From Rhodospirillales bacterium (GTDB taxonomy: Bacteria > Pseudomonadota > Alphaproteobacteria > Geminicoccales > Geminicoccaceae): a DNA stretch of 35,652 nucleotides. Position 1 is the stretch's first letter. Each line of letters opens with the position of its first letter. A program made the position numbers and the translations under genes. Shown here piece by piece: positions 1-7,712 of the stretch. The notes below the pieces were generated by a model. That model worked only from the letters and a program-made list of their open reading frames with translations, was not told where the DNA came from and did not search any database. The DNA lies in the NCBI GenBank assembly GCA_015490605.1, contig WFXL01000080.1, positions 1 to 35,652 on the forward strand. Direction: 5' to 3'.

Positions 1-2
1 GC

Positions 3-488
3 TTGGCGGTCGCCCTTTCTGCGACCGCCTCCTGGGCCCAGGGCGGACCGCGGGAGGTGCGCCGGTCCGATCCGGCTGCGAACTGTGCCATGCGCGAGGT
101 GGAACCCACCCGGGAGCAGCTGCAGACTGCGCTCGCGCGGCTGGTGGGGCTGTGGGAGGCGGAGGAGAAGAACAATCGCTGGCGCATGGAGGTGAAGGCG
201 GAACCCGACAAGGGGCGGGTCGTGGGAATCCTGGTACGCCAGGGCAAGCGCTCGCGCGAGGTGGGCTTTTCGGTGGGCGAACACGTCTTCACCGCCTGGA
301 TCGCGCCCGACCGCGCCGCCGTCCTCATCAACCAGAAGTGGCGCTACGGTCGCGACGGCAAGAGCATCGGCATGAACTGGATTTCGGGCGAGCTCGACCT
401 CTGCCGCTCCAACATCGACCGGCTCGTCACGCGCGCGGGCTATGTCTATCGCCGCATCGAGCCGGACCCAGAGCAGGATGGGCGCTGA
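3..488 (+). CDS. Secreted protein of unknown function, 5' end beyond the window
   Basis: The open frame reaches the left edge, so the true start is probably upstream; the TTG at position 3 need not be the start. The first visible residues (AVALSATASWAQGG) look like the end of a signal peptide with cleavage near SWA-QG, so the mature protein is probably periplasmic or secreted. The mature part is about 145 residues and holds two cysteines, one near residue 28 and one near residue 133, which could form a disulphide. It is strongly charged and rich in Trp and Arg. I do not recognise a family. It converges on the MarR gene, with about 140 bp between the stop codons and no convincing terminator. 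That it is a real gene is supported by codon usage and the signal-peptide-like start; its function is unknown. Confidence 0.6.
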   Translation: MAVALSATASWAQGGPREVRRSDPAANCAMREVEPTREQLQTALARLVGLWEAEEKNNRWRMEVKAEPDKGRVVGILVRQGKRSREVGFSVGEHVFTAWIAPDRAAVLINQKWRYGRDGKSIGMNWISGELDLCRSNIDRLVTRAGYVYRRIEPDPEQDGR

Positions 489-629
489 CGGATCCGCCAC
501 CCACGGCTGGGACGACCCGCGCCCCTAGGTGGTCTGTCAGCTGGCACCTTCCGGCGCGCGGGGCACGTCACCGCCAGCGGCTCCGGAACTTTCCGCCGGG
601 ATCCTGTCGTCACACCGGAAACCGCGGCC

Positions 630-1115
630 TCAGCCGTCCTCGCCCAGGCGCTGGATCAGGTGCCGCAGGGCGCGCTTGAGGGCATCCACCTCCGCATCAT
701 CCAGACCCTCCAGCACCTCCGCCTCATGCCGGCGGGCGGCCGCGATCAGCGGCGCCACCATGCGCTCGCCTGCTGGCGTGATGGCCACATGGACCTTGCG
801 GCGATCGCCCGCCACCGCCGAGCGCCGCACCAGTCCGCGCGCCTCGAGCCGGATCACCAGCTTGGTGACGGTCGGCTGCTTCATCAGCACTCGCGCGGCC
901 AGCGCCCCCACCGTGAGCGGCCGCCCGCCGGCAAGCGTCGCCAGCACCCGCCACTCCCCCACGCCCACGCCCATCTGCGCGAGCCGCGCATGAAAGCCGG
1001 CCGAGACCAGATGGCTCGCCCGCGCCAGCAGATAGGCGAGATAGGTGTCGATGAAGGTCGGAGGTGCGCCGTCCATGACCGCTGCTGGAGCCAGGTGAAA
1101 TTCATTCTTTTTCAT
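630..1115 (-). CDS. MarR-family transcriptional regulator (NicR/PicR-like by context)
   Basis: A 161-residue winged-helix regulator of typical MarR length. Seen: an N-terminal dimerisation helix (about residues 20-50), a helix-turn-helix around LTVGALAARVLMKQPTVTKL (about 65-85), and a wing with the DRRKVHV signature followed by TPAGE (about 100-115), then C-terminal dimer helices. It is divergent from a NicX-like dioxygenase operon. In nicotinate (nicR) and picolinate (picR) clusters a MarR repressor controls exactly such genes, so this is the likely local repressor (inference). The start is uncertain. The ATG at 1115 has no clear Shine-Dalgarno and sits inside an inverted repeat; an internal ATG at 1076 would give 148 residues and leave more room for a promoter. 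Confidence 0.88.
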   Translation of the reverse strand: MKKNEFHLAPAAVMDGAPPTFIDTYLAYLLARASHLVSAGFHARLAQMGVGVGEWRVLATLAGGRPLTVGALAARVLMKQPTVTKLVIRLEARGLVRRSAVAGDRRKVHVAITPAGERMVAPLIAAARRHEAEVLEGLDDAEVDALKRALRHLIQRLGEDG

Positions 1116-1119
1116 GAAT
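1100..1119. promoter_or_regulatory. Inverted repeat, candidate MarR operator
   Basis: ATTCAT (1100-1105) and ATGAAT (1114-1119) form a perfect 6-bp inverted repeat with an 8-bp spacer. It lies between the divergent MarR and nicX-like genes in one of the few AT-rich patches of the region. MarR proteins usually bind short palindromes of this size overlapping their own promoter, so this is a plausible autoregulatory operator. It covers the upstream candidate start codon of the MarR gene, which favours the later start at 1076. Operator function is inferred from position and symmetry only. Confidence 0.35.
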
Positions 1120-1165
1120 CGCGATGGTGCTAGGGTCCAGGGCGGAGGTGGCCGGGAGCGGCAGG

Positions 1166-2212
1166 ATGCTCGCCGATCGCATCGAGGCCAAGTGGATCGA
1201 CGCGTTCCAGCGGGTCTTCGAACTGTGCCGCGTGACGCCGGGGGAGGCGGTGGCGATCCTCTCGGAGACCCAGTCGCGGGCGCTCAACGTCCAGCTGGCC
1301 GAACTCGCCCTGCTGCGGCTCGGGGCCCGGCCGTTCCACCTGGTGGTGCCGAGCCCGCCGCAGCCGGTGCCGGTGCCCATCCGCTCCACCGGCGCCTCCT
1401 ACGCACTCCAACAGCATCCGGCGGTGCTGGCCGGCCTCAAGGCTTCGGGCCTGGTGGTGGACCTCACCGTCGAGGGCTTGCTCCACAGCCCCGAACTCAA
1501 GCCCATCCTCAAGGCCGGCGCGCGGGTGCTGATGATCTCCAACGAACATCCCGAGGCACTGGAGCGACTCGTGCCCGACCCGGCGCTCGAGCCGCGGGTG
1601 AAGGCGGCGGTGCGGCGCTGCCGCGAGGCCGAACGCATGACCGTCACCTCCCGCGCCGGCACCGAGCTGGTGGTGAACATGCGCGGCGCGGTGACGGTGG
1701 GCGTATGGGGCTGGTGCGATCGGCCGGGGACGGTGGCCCACTGGCCCGGCGGGGTGGTGGTGAGCTTTCCCGCCGCCGGCACCGTCGACGGGGTGCTGGT
1801 GCTGGATCGCGGCGACATCAATCTGACCTTCAAGCGCTATCTCGAATCGCCCGTGCGGCTGGTGATCGAGCGCGACTATGTGGTGGCGGTGGAGGGCGAG
1901 GGCACCGATGCCGAGCTCATGCGCCGCTATTTCGCCGCCTGGGGCGAGCGCGAGGCCTATGCGGTCTCGCATGTGGGCTTCGGCATGAATCCGCGCGCCC
2001 GCTATGAGGCCCTCACCATGTACGATCGCCGCGACACCAACGGCACCGAGCTGCGGGCGGTCGCCGGCAACTTCCTGTTCTCCACCGGCGCCAACGAATT
2101 CGCCGGGCGCTATACCCTCGGCCATTTCGACCTACCGGTGATGGGCTGCACCATCGCTCTCGACGGCGAGCCGGTGGTGGTGGCGGGCGAGCTGGTGGAG
2201 GCGCTGCGCTGA
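1166..2212 (+). CDS. NicX-like 2,5-dihydroxypyridine 5,6-dioxygenase (M29-aminopeptidase-like fold)
   Basis: 348 residues from the ATG at 1166, against about 350 for Pseudomonas NicX; GGGAG upstream serves as Shine-Dalgarno. An ATG at 1124 would add 14 unaligned residues and crowd the divergent promoter. NicX opens the ring of 2,5-dihydroxypyridine to N-formylmaleamate with Fe(II). As I recall the Pseudomonas protein, the matches are dense: a DHWPSG-like WPGG segment, GVLVLDRGDINLTFKRY, YAVSHVGFGMNPRAR, NFLFSTGANE and the final HFDLP. His269 plus His320 and Asp322 of HFD sit where the family's two-His-one-carboxylate iron ligands are expected. Its stop overlaps the next start by one base (TGATG). 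The exact substrate could be another hydroxypyridine, since no hydroxylase or decarboxylase of those pathways is visible here. Confidence 0.8.
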   Translation: MLADRIEAKWIDAFQRVFELCRVTPGEAVAILSETQSRALNVQLAELALLRLGARPFHLVVPSPPQPVPVPIRSTGASYALQQHPAVLAGLKASGLVVDLTVEGLLHSPELKPILKAGARVLMISNEHPEALERLVPDPALEPRVKAAVRRCREAERMTVTSRAGTELVVNMRGAVTVGVWGWCDRPGTVAHWPGGVVVSFPAAGTVDGVLVLDRGDINLTFKRYLESPVRLVIERDYVVAVEGEGTDAELMRRYFAAWGEREAYAVSHVGFGMNPRARYEALTMYDRRDTNGTELRAVAGNFLFSTGANEFAGRYTLGHFDLPVMGCTIALDGEPVVVAGELVEALR

Positions 2213-2955
2213 TGGCCCCGCCGCTGCTGCTGCTCCACGGACTCGGCGCCGATGCCGGCATATGGGCGGGGCTGATGGATTCCATCGCACCGACGCTGGC
2301 CCTCGATCTTCCCGGCTATGGCACGAGCCCGCGGTTGCCGCAGCCTTCGATTGCCGCCTTCGCCGAGGTGATCCTCGCCCGCCTCGCGCGCGAGCAGGCG
2401 GGGCCGGTGGTGGCGGTGGGCCATTCGCTCGGCGGTATGGTGGCGCTGGAGATGGCGCTCCGGCGGCCTCAGGCGCTGGCAGGGCTGGTGCTGGTGGCGG
2501 CGCCGGCCGCCTTCGGCTCGCGCAATGGCCGCTTTCAGGAGCGCTTTGTAGCCGAACGGCTGGCTCCGCTCGAGGCCGGGCGCACCCTTGCCGAGCTGGC
2601 GCCTGAGGTGGTGCCGGCCCTGTGCGGCCCCGAGCCGGACCCCGAGGGGCTTGAGCGCTGCATCGCCGCCATGGCGCGGGTGCCGGAAGCGGGCTTTCGC
2701 GACGGTCTTCGGGCGCTGGTGGGGTTCGACCGGCGCTGTGAGCTCGCGGCGGTGCGCTGTCCCACCCTGGTGGTGGCGGGGCCGCATGACCGCCAGGTGC
2801 CGGTGCGTACCCTGCGGCGGATGGCCGAACGGTTACCGCAGGCCGTATTCGCGCTGGTGGAAGGGGCCGGCCATCTGGTGCCGTTCGAGCGGCCGCGGGC
2901 GTTCACCGCGCTCATCGAGCGCTTTGTCCGGGAGAGCGGGTTGGAGGGGAGGTGA
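2212..2955 (+). CDS. Alpha/beta hydrolase, candidate N-formylmaleamate deformylase
   Basis: 247 residues with the complete hydrolase triad: Ser72 in the GHSLGG elbow, Asp193 in GPHDRQVP and His221 in GAGHLVPFERP, plus the oxyanion HGLG motif at residues 9-12. The protein begins directly at the first core strand (LLLLHGLG), so it lacks the usual N-terminal strands; the one-base overlap with the preceding stop supports this start. It is translationally coupled to the NicX-like gene. In nicotinate and picolinate pathways the ring-cleavage product is deformylated by an alpha/beta hydrolase (NicD/PicE), so that role fits here. Sequence similarity alone would also allow an ester or lactone hydrolase. 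Confidence 0.78.
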   Translation: MAPPLLLLHGLGADAGIWAGLMDSIAPTLALDLPGYGTSPRLPQPSIAAFAEVILARLAREQAGPVVAVGHSLGGMVALEMALRRPQALAGLVLVAAPAAFGSRNGRFQERFVAERLAPLEAGRTLAELAPEVVPALCGPEPDPEGLERCIAAMARVPEAGFRDGLRALVGFDRRCELAAVRCPTLVVAGPHDRQVPVRTLRRMAERLPQAVFALVEGAGHLVPFERPRAFTALIERFVRESGLEGR

Positions 2956-4211
2956 TGGTGGATCCGTTCCAGCGGCCCATGTTCGAACCCGAGCTCTGGG
3001 GCCTGCGCGGGAAGGAAGCGGAGCTTGCGGCCCTCTGCCGCCGCCTCGGGCGCGAAAAGTTCGCCCCGCGGGCTAGGGCCTATGATCGCGAGGCGCGTTT
3101 TCCCACGGAGAACTACGATGATCTGAGGGAGGCGGGGCTGCTCGCCATCTGCGTTCCCGAACGCTACGGCGGGCTCGGGGCGGACTATCGCGCCTACATG
3201 CTGGCGGCGGCGGAAATCGGCCGCTTCTGCGGGGCTACTGCCCTTACCTTCAACATGCATGTCTGTTCGTGTCTGTGGACCGGCGAGCTCGCCGATGCCC
3301 TCGAGATGACGCCTGAAGAGCGCGATTCTCACGAACGCCGCCGGCAGCGGCACTATCGGCGCATCGTCGAGGAGGGTCGGATCTACGCCCAGCCCTTCTC
3401 CGAGGGCGGGGCGGCGGCCGCCGGGGTGGAGCCCTTCGCCACCACCGCCCGGCGGGTGGACGGCGGCTGGGTGGTCAATGGCCGCAAGATCTTCGCCTCG
3501 CTCGCCGGCAACGCCGACTACTATGGCGTGCTGTGCACCGAGGTGCGGGAGGACGGTCGTCTGCGGCGGCGTGATACCCTCTATCTGGCGGTGCCGGCGG
3601 ATGCGCCCGGGGTCACCGTCGAGGGCGAGTGGGACCCGCTCGGGATGCGCGCCACCGTCTCGCGCAACCTCCGCTTCGAGGAGGTGTTCGTGCCTGAGGA
3701 GGAGGCGCTGATGCCGCCCGGGGTCTACCATCGGGCGGTGCTAGCCTGGCCCCACATGTTCCTCACTCTCACGCCCACCTACCTGGGCCTCGCCCAGGCC
3801 GCCTACGACTTCACCATCGCCTATCTGCGCGGCGAAGTGCCCGGCATGCCGCCGGTCAAGCGCCGCATGTACCCCACCAAGCAGCTGGCGGTGGCGCAGA
3901 TGCACACCATGCTGGAGCAGACCAAGGCGCTGTGGTTCCGCGCCATCTCCGAAGCCCGCTGCCATCCTCCCAAGGAAGCGGTGATGCGCGCCTGGGCGGC
4001 GCAGTATACGGTGATGGAAAATGCCAATGAGATCGCCCAGCTGGCGATCCGCACCTGCGGCGGTCAGGCGATGTTGGAGCGCTTCCCGCTGGCGCGGATC
4101 TATCGCGATTCCCGCTGCGGCTCGCTGATGCTGCCCTGGACCGCCGAGATCTGCCTCGACCGGCTGGGCCGCGCCGCCCTCTATGAGGAGGGAGAGCGGG
4201 ACGACGCCTGA
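2952..4211 (+). CDS. Acyl-CoA-dehydrogenase-fold flavoprotein
   Basis: 419 residues with full ACAD architecture: N-terminal helical domain (about 1-130, with GLLAICVPERYGGLGADY), central beta domain (about 135-240, with GRKIFASLAGNADYY and DPLGMRATVS) and C-terminal helical domain with the FAD/dimer segment CGGQAMLERFPLARIYRDSR. The catalytic Glu that follows YRD in many ACADs (in Y-E-G-T) is not there; the segment reads LMLPWTAEI. Either the base lies on another helix, as in isovaleryl-CoA dehydrogenase, or the enzyme does different flavin chemistry such as monooxygenation. It overlaps the hydrolase gene by four bases and so belongs to the NicX-like operon. Its substrate is unknown. Confidence 0.85.
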   Translation: MMVDPFQRPMFEPELWGLRGKEAELAALCRRLGREKFAPRARAYDREARFPTENYDDLREAGLLAICVPERYGGLGADYRAYMLAAAEIGRFCGATALTFNMHVCSCLWTGELADALEMTPEERDSHERRRQRHYRRIVEEGRIYAQPFSEGGAAAAGVEPFATTARRVDGGWVVNGRKIFASLAGNADYYGVLCTEVREDGRLRRRDTLYLAVPADAPGVTVEGEWDPLGMRATVSRNLRFEEVFVPEEEALMPPGVYHRAVLAWPHMFLTLTPTYLGLAQAAYDFTIAYLRGEVPGMPPVKRRMYPTKQLAVAQMHTMLEQTKALWFRAISEARCHPPKEAVMRAWAAQYTVMENANEIAQLAIRTCGGQAMLERFPLARIYRDSRCGSLMLPWTAEICLDRLGRAALYEEGERDDA

Positions 4212-4324
4212 GCCGTGCGCGAGGGCGTGCGGGGAACGGGCACCGGCCCTCGGTCTCGACGAGGCCCCGGGGCGGCGATAGGTTCGCGCCGGTGCGCCGT
4301 CCCGGCGCAGCTGATGGAACCGGC

Positions 4325-5782
4325 ATGATCCCACACCCTCCGCGGGGCCGCGGCTTTCCGCCAGAAGCCGGCCTGGCCATCCTCATGGCGCTGCTGGTGG
4401 CGCTTTTGGCCCCATGGCCGCCGGCGCGGGCGGCGGACTGGGCCGAGCTGGTGGAGGAAGGGGCCGCGCTCGTGCGCGAGGGCCGGCTCGAGCCCGCGCG
4501 CGAGCGCTTTCAGGCGGCCGTGGAACAGGCTGCTGGCCAGACATCCGAAGAGCGGCTGCGGCGGGCAGTGGCGCTCAACAATCTGGGCTTTGTGCTCCAT
4601 CGCCTGGGTCGTTTTGAAGAGGCCGAGAAGGCCTACGGTGAGGCCCTCGCCATCCGGGAGGAGGTGCTGGGGCCGGAGGATCCGGCCGTCGCCCAGGTGC
4701 TGGTGAACCTCGCCGAGCTCGCCCGCGCCCGCGGCGATCTCGATGAGGCCGAGCGGCTTCACCGGCGCGCCCTGGCGATCCGCCGCGCCCGCCTGGGTGC
4801 TGCTCACCCGGACACCGCTCAGAGTCTCATGGGCCTTGCGGCGGTGGCGGCCGCCCGCGGACGCTGGCAAGAGGCGCGCGAGGGCTTCCAGGCGGCGCTT
4901 GAGATCTTGGAGAAGGCGTTGGGGCCGGATCATCCCGACACCCTTCGGGCGCTGGCCGATCTCGCAAGCCTCGAGGCCAGTGCCGGCCGGCTCGCGGAGG
5001 CCGAGCGCCGCTACCGCGAAGCCCTCGCCCGGCTAGAGGGACGTACGGAGGTCCCCAAAGCGCAGCTGGCCGCGCTTTTGGTCAATCTCGCCGAGGTGCT
5101 GCGCCGGCAGGACCGCAGCGCCGAGGCGGTGCCGCTGCTGGAGCGGGCGCTGGAGCTGGTGGCGGCGGCCGCGCCCTCGGCCACGGCGGTGCGCATCCGC
5201 AACGACCTCGGGGTCAATCTGTTCGAAGTGGGCGAGATCGCGCGGGCGCGCGCGGTGCTGGAGCGGGCGGTGGCGGATGTGCGGGCGCTCGGGGATGTCC
5301 CGGCGGATCTGGCGGTGTCCGCGCGGGCCAATCTCGCCACCGTGCTGGCGGAGGCGGGCGCGCGCGCGCAGGGGCTTGAACTGTTGCGCGAGGCCATCGC
5401 CATCGAGGAACGGGGGGCTGCCCATCCGGCGGAACTCGCCCGCCTGTGGAACGACCACGGGGCGCTCGCCTTCGACCTAGGACAGCTGCAGGAGGCGGCC
5501 GAGGACTTCGCCCGGGCGGTGGATTTCGCCGAACAGGCCTATGGTGCCGGCGACCGCCGCCTTTTGCCCTATCTTCGCAACCGCGCCACCGCGCTCCTGG
5601 CCGCAGGCCGGCCGCAGGCGGCGGCCGAGCTGGAGCGGCGCATCCGCACCCTCGAGGAAGGCCGCGAGACGGCTGCCAAGGATGCGGCCGGCTCCCCCGC
5701 CCGCACCCGCCCGCCGACGCCGCGCCCGCGGCCGGAAACCGCCGCCGGCCGGCAGCAGGAGGGCCGCGGCGGCTTCCGCTGA
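4325..5782 (+). CDS. Secreted tetratricopeptide-repeat protein
   Basis: 485 residues from the ATG at 4325; an in-frame ATG at 4292 adds 11 residues that fit no signal peptide. Residues about 16-38 form a hydrophobic core (LAILMALLVALL) ending in PARA-AD, a good signal-peptidase I site. The mature protein carries about seven to eight TPR units of the kinesin-light-chain type (about 42 residues, with the recurring A-IRE-LG-HP-TA pattern) up to about residue 430. The tail is rich in Pro, Arg and Ala. TPR proteins are scaffolds, so it probably acts in periplasmic complex assembly; no partner can be named. It converges on the AsnB-type gene with seven bases between stops. About 110 bp before it hold no clear promoter. 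Confidence 0.85.
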   Translation: MIPHPPRGRGFPPEAGLAILMALLVALLAPWPPARAADWAELVEEGAALVREGRLEPARERFQAAVEQAAGQTSEERLRRAVALNNLGFVLHRLGRFEEAEKAYGEALAIREEVLGPEDPAVAQVLVNLAELARARGDLDEAERLHRRALAIRRARLGAAHPDTAQSLMGLAAVAAARGRWQEAREGFQAALEILEKALGPDHPDTLRALADLASLEASAGRLAEAERRYREALARLEGRTEVPKAQLAALLVNLAEVLRRQDRSAEAVPLLERALELVAAAAPSATAVRIRNDLGVNLFEVGEIARARAVLERAVADVRALGDVPADLAVSARANLATVLAEAGARAQGLELLREAIAIEERGAAHPAELARLWNDHGALAFDLGQLQEAAEDFARAVDFAEQAYGAGDRRLLPYLRNRATALLAAGRPQAAAELERRIRTLEEGRETAAKDAAGSPARTRPPTPRPRPETAAGRQQEGRGGFR

Positions 5783-5789
5783 GCGCAGC

Positions 5790-7706
5790 TCAGGCAGGTA
5801 GGCGTACCGGGCTCTTGGTGCGGGTCGCCTCCATGAGCCCGAGGCGGCTTCCGACCATGTCCGGATCCTCGCCGGCCAGATGGATCCGCCCCCAGAGCTC
5901 CAGCGCCAGCAGGCCGAAGGGGCCATGGGGCGAGCGCGGCAGGGTGGCGAGGATCTGTTGGATGGCGGTGCGGGAGAGGCCCAGGGTGTCGGCCACGAAC
6001 CCGTCCACGAAGGCGCGCCCGTCGGCGAGCGGCGCCAGATAGTCCGCGAGCGGCAGCGGAAAGCCCATCTTGCGGCGGAACACGTGGCGGCGCGGCAGTG
6101 TGCGGCGGGCGATCTGCTTGAGCACCCACTTGTCCGCCCGCCGTCCCACCTTCCAGGCGGCCGGCAGCACCAGCGCCAGATGCACCAGCCGGGGGTCGAG
6201 GAAGGGTTCGCGGCACTCCACCGAAGCCCCCATGGTGGTGCGGTCGAGCCGGCGCAGCAGCGGCGCCAGGAAGTCCGCGAGATCGCACACGGTCCCCGCC
6301 AGCACCGCGCGCTCGCCGGCATCCGCCACGAAGGCGAAGGCCGCCTCCGCCCGGGCGGCGAGCTCCGCCCGCAGCCCCCGGTCGAGGGTCGTGACCGCCG
6401 CCGGCAGAGCGTCGCGGAAGCGGTGGGCCGTCACCGGCAGCCCCTCCATGCCATAGGTGAAGAGGGTGAGGGCATCGCGCAGCCGCGGCGGGATGCGGCG
6501 GAACAGCGGCGCAAGCCGCACCAGCCGCCGGCGCCGCCGATGGCTCCAGGCATAGCCGCCGAAGAGTTCATCCGCCCCCTCGCCGGAGAGCAGCACGATC
6601 ACGCCGCGCGCGCGGGCGCTGCGGGCGATCTCGTAATAGGCCACCGAATTGGGGTGGGTGATGGGCAGGTCCTCGAGCCACGCCACATGGGCGAGGCCCT
6701 GGCGGAAGACGGCGGGATCCAGGGTCCGCACCACCAGCGGGATGCCACTGCGCCGCGCCACCTCCTCGGCATAGGGGCGTTCATCGAAAGCGGGGCCCGC
6801 CGGCACCTGGATGTGGAAGGCGGTGAGATCCTGCTGGTGGCGGGCCGCCAGCAGGGTCACGAGGCTCGAATCGAGCCCGCCCGAGAGCATCACCCCCACC
6901 GGCACATCCGCCACCAGCCGCAGGCGGATGGACTCGGTGAGCGCCCGCTCCACCTCCGCCACCACCCCATCAGGCGGCGTGGCGGCGAGCCGCTGGTAGC
7001 GCTCGGGGTCGATCTCCCGCAACGGATCGTACCATCGGCAGAACTCACGCGAGCCATCCGGCCGCAGGCGCAGCCAACAGCCCGCCGGCAGCTGGGCCAC
7101 ACCCCGAAGCAGCGTGCGCTCGCCGAGCCCATCCAGCTGGCGGTAGAGCCACCATTCGGCCAGTGCGCCCGGGTCCACTTCGCGCCGGTCGAGCTCCGGC
7201 ACCAGCGCCTTGAGCTCGGAGGCGAACAGCAAGCGCCCGCCGGCGCGGGCATAATAGAGCGGCTTCACCCCAAAGCGGTCGCGCACCAGCAGCAGCTCCT
7301 GCGCCGCCGCATCCCACAGGGCGAAGGCAAACATGCCGGTCAACCGCGCCAGCACCTGTGGGCCATGGCGGGCGAGGGCTTCCAGCACCACTTCGGTGTC
7401 CCCATGCGAGCGCAGGGCTGTGCCCTGGGCCAGGAGCTCGCGCCGCAGCCGCTCGAAGTCGTAGACCTCGCCATTGTAGGCCAAGAGCCGCCGGCCGGCG
7501 CCATCGCGCATGGGCATGTGCCCCGCCGGCGAAAGGTCGAGGATGGCAAGCCGCACCGCACCGAGGCACAGGGGGCCGTCGCGCTCGATGCCGCGGTCAT
7601 CGGGCCCGCGATGAGCGATCCGCGCCAGCATACGGGCGACGCAGGCCTGATCGGCGGCATCGGCCGGGCGGCCGTCGAGGCGCAGCAGGCCGGCGAGCCC
7701 GCACAT
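5790..7706 (-). CDS. asnB: Asparagine synthase (glutamine-hydrolysing) family amidotransferase
   Basis: 638 residues. Cys2 directly after the initiator Met (MCGLAG) is the class II glutaminase nucleophile, which fixes the start. The glutaminase domain covers about residues 2-210 (HRGPDD, YNGEVYDF, HGDTEVVL). The synthetase domain has the pyrophosphate loop SGGLDSS at about 275-281 and SGEGADELFGGY. It transfers ammonia from glutamine to an AMP-activated carboxylate, classically aspartate. As the last gene of a glycan-type operon, six bases behind an alkaline-phosphatase-like gene, it more likely amidates a sugar acid or another surface component (inference). AsnB paralogues are common in exopolysaccharide and O-antigen loci. 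It cannot be separated from housekeeping AsnB by sequence reading alone. Confidence 0.9.
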   Translation of the reverse strand: MCGLAGLLRLDGRPADAADQACVARMLARIAHRGPDDRGIERDGPLCLGAVRLAILDLSPAGHMPMRDGAGRRLLAYNGEVYDFERLRRELLAQGTALRSHGDTEVVLEALARHGPQVLARLTGMFAFALWDAAAQELLLVRDRFGVKPLYYARAGGRLLFASELKALVPELDRREVDPGALAEWWLYRQLDGLGERTLLRGVAQLPAGCWLRLRPDGSREFCRWYDPLREIDPERYQRLAATPPDGVVAEVERALTESIRLRLVADVPVGVMLSGGLDSSLVTLLAARHQQDLTAFHIQVPAGPAFDERPYAEEVARRSGIPLVVRTLDPAVFRQGLAHVAWLEDLPITHPNSVAYYEIARSARARGVIVLLSGEGADELFGGYAWSHRRRRRLVRLAPLFRRIPPRLRDALTLFTYGMEGLPVTAHRFRDALPAAVTTLDRGLRAELAARAEAAFAFVADAGERAVLAGTVCDLADFLAPLLRRLDRTTMGASVECREPFLDPRLVHLALVLPAAWKVGRRADKWVLKQIARRTLPRRHVFRRKMGFPLPLADYLAPLADGRAFVDGFVADTLGLSRTAIQQILATLPRSPHGPFGLLALELWGRIHLAGEDPDMVGSRLGLMEATRTKSPVRLPA

Positions 7707-7712
7707 GGCGCC

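Noticed and set aside
489-629. Possible small gene or terminator between the first gene and the MarR gene
   Set aside because: No frame with a ribosome binding site and no convincing stem with U-run was seen.
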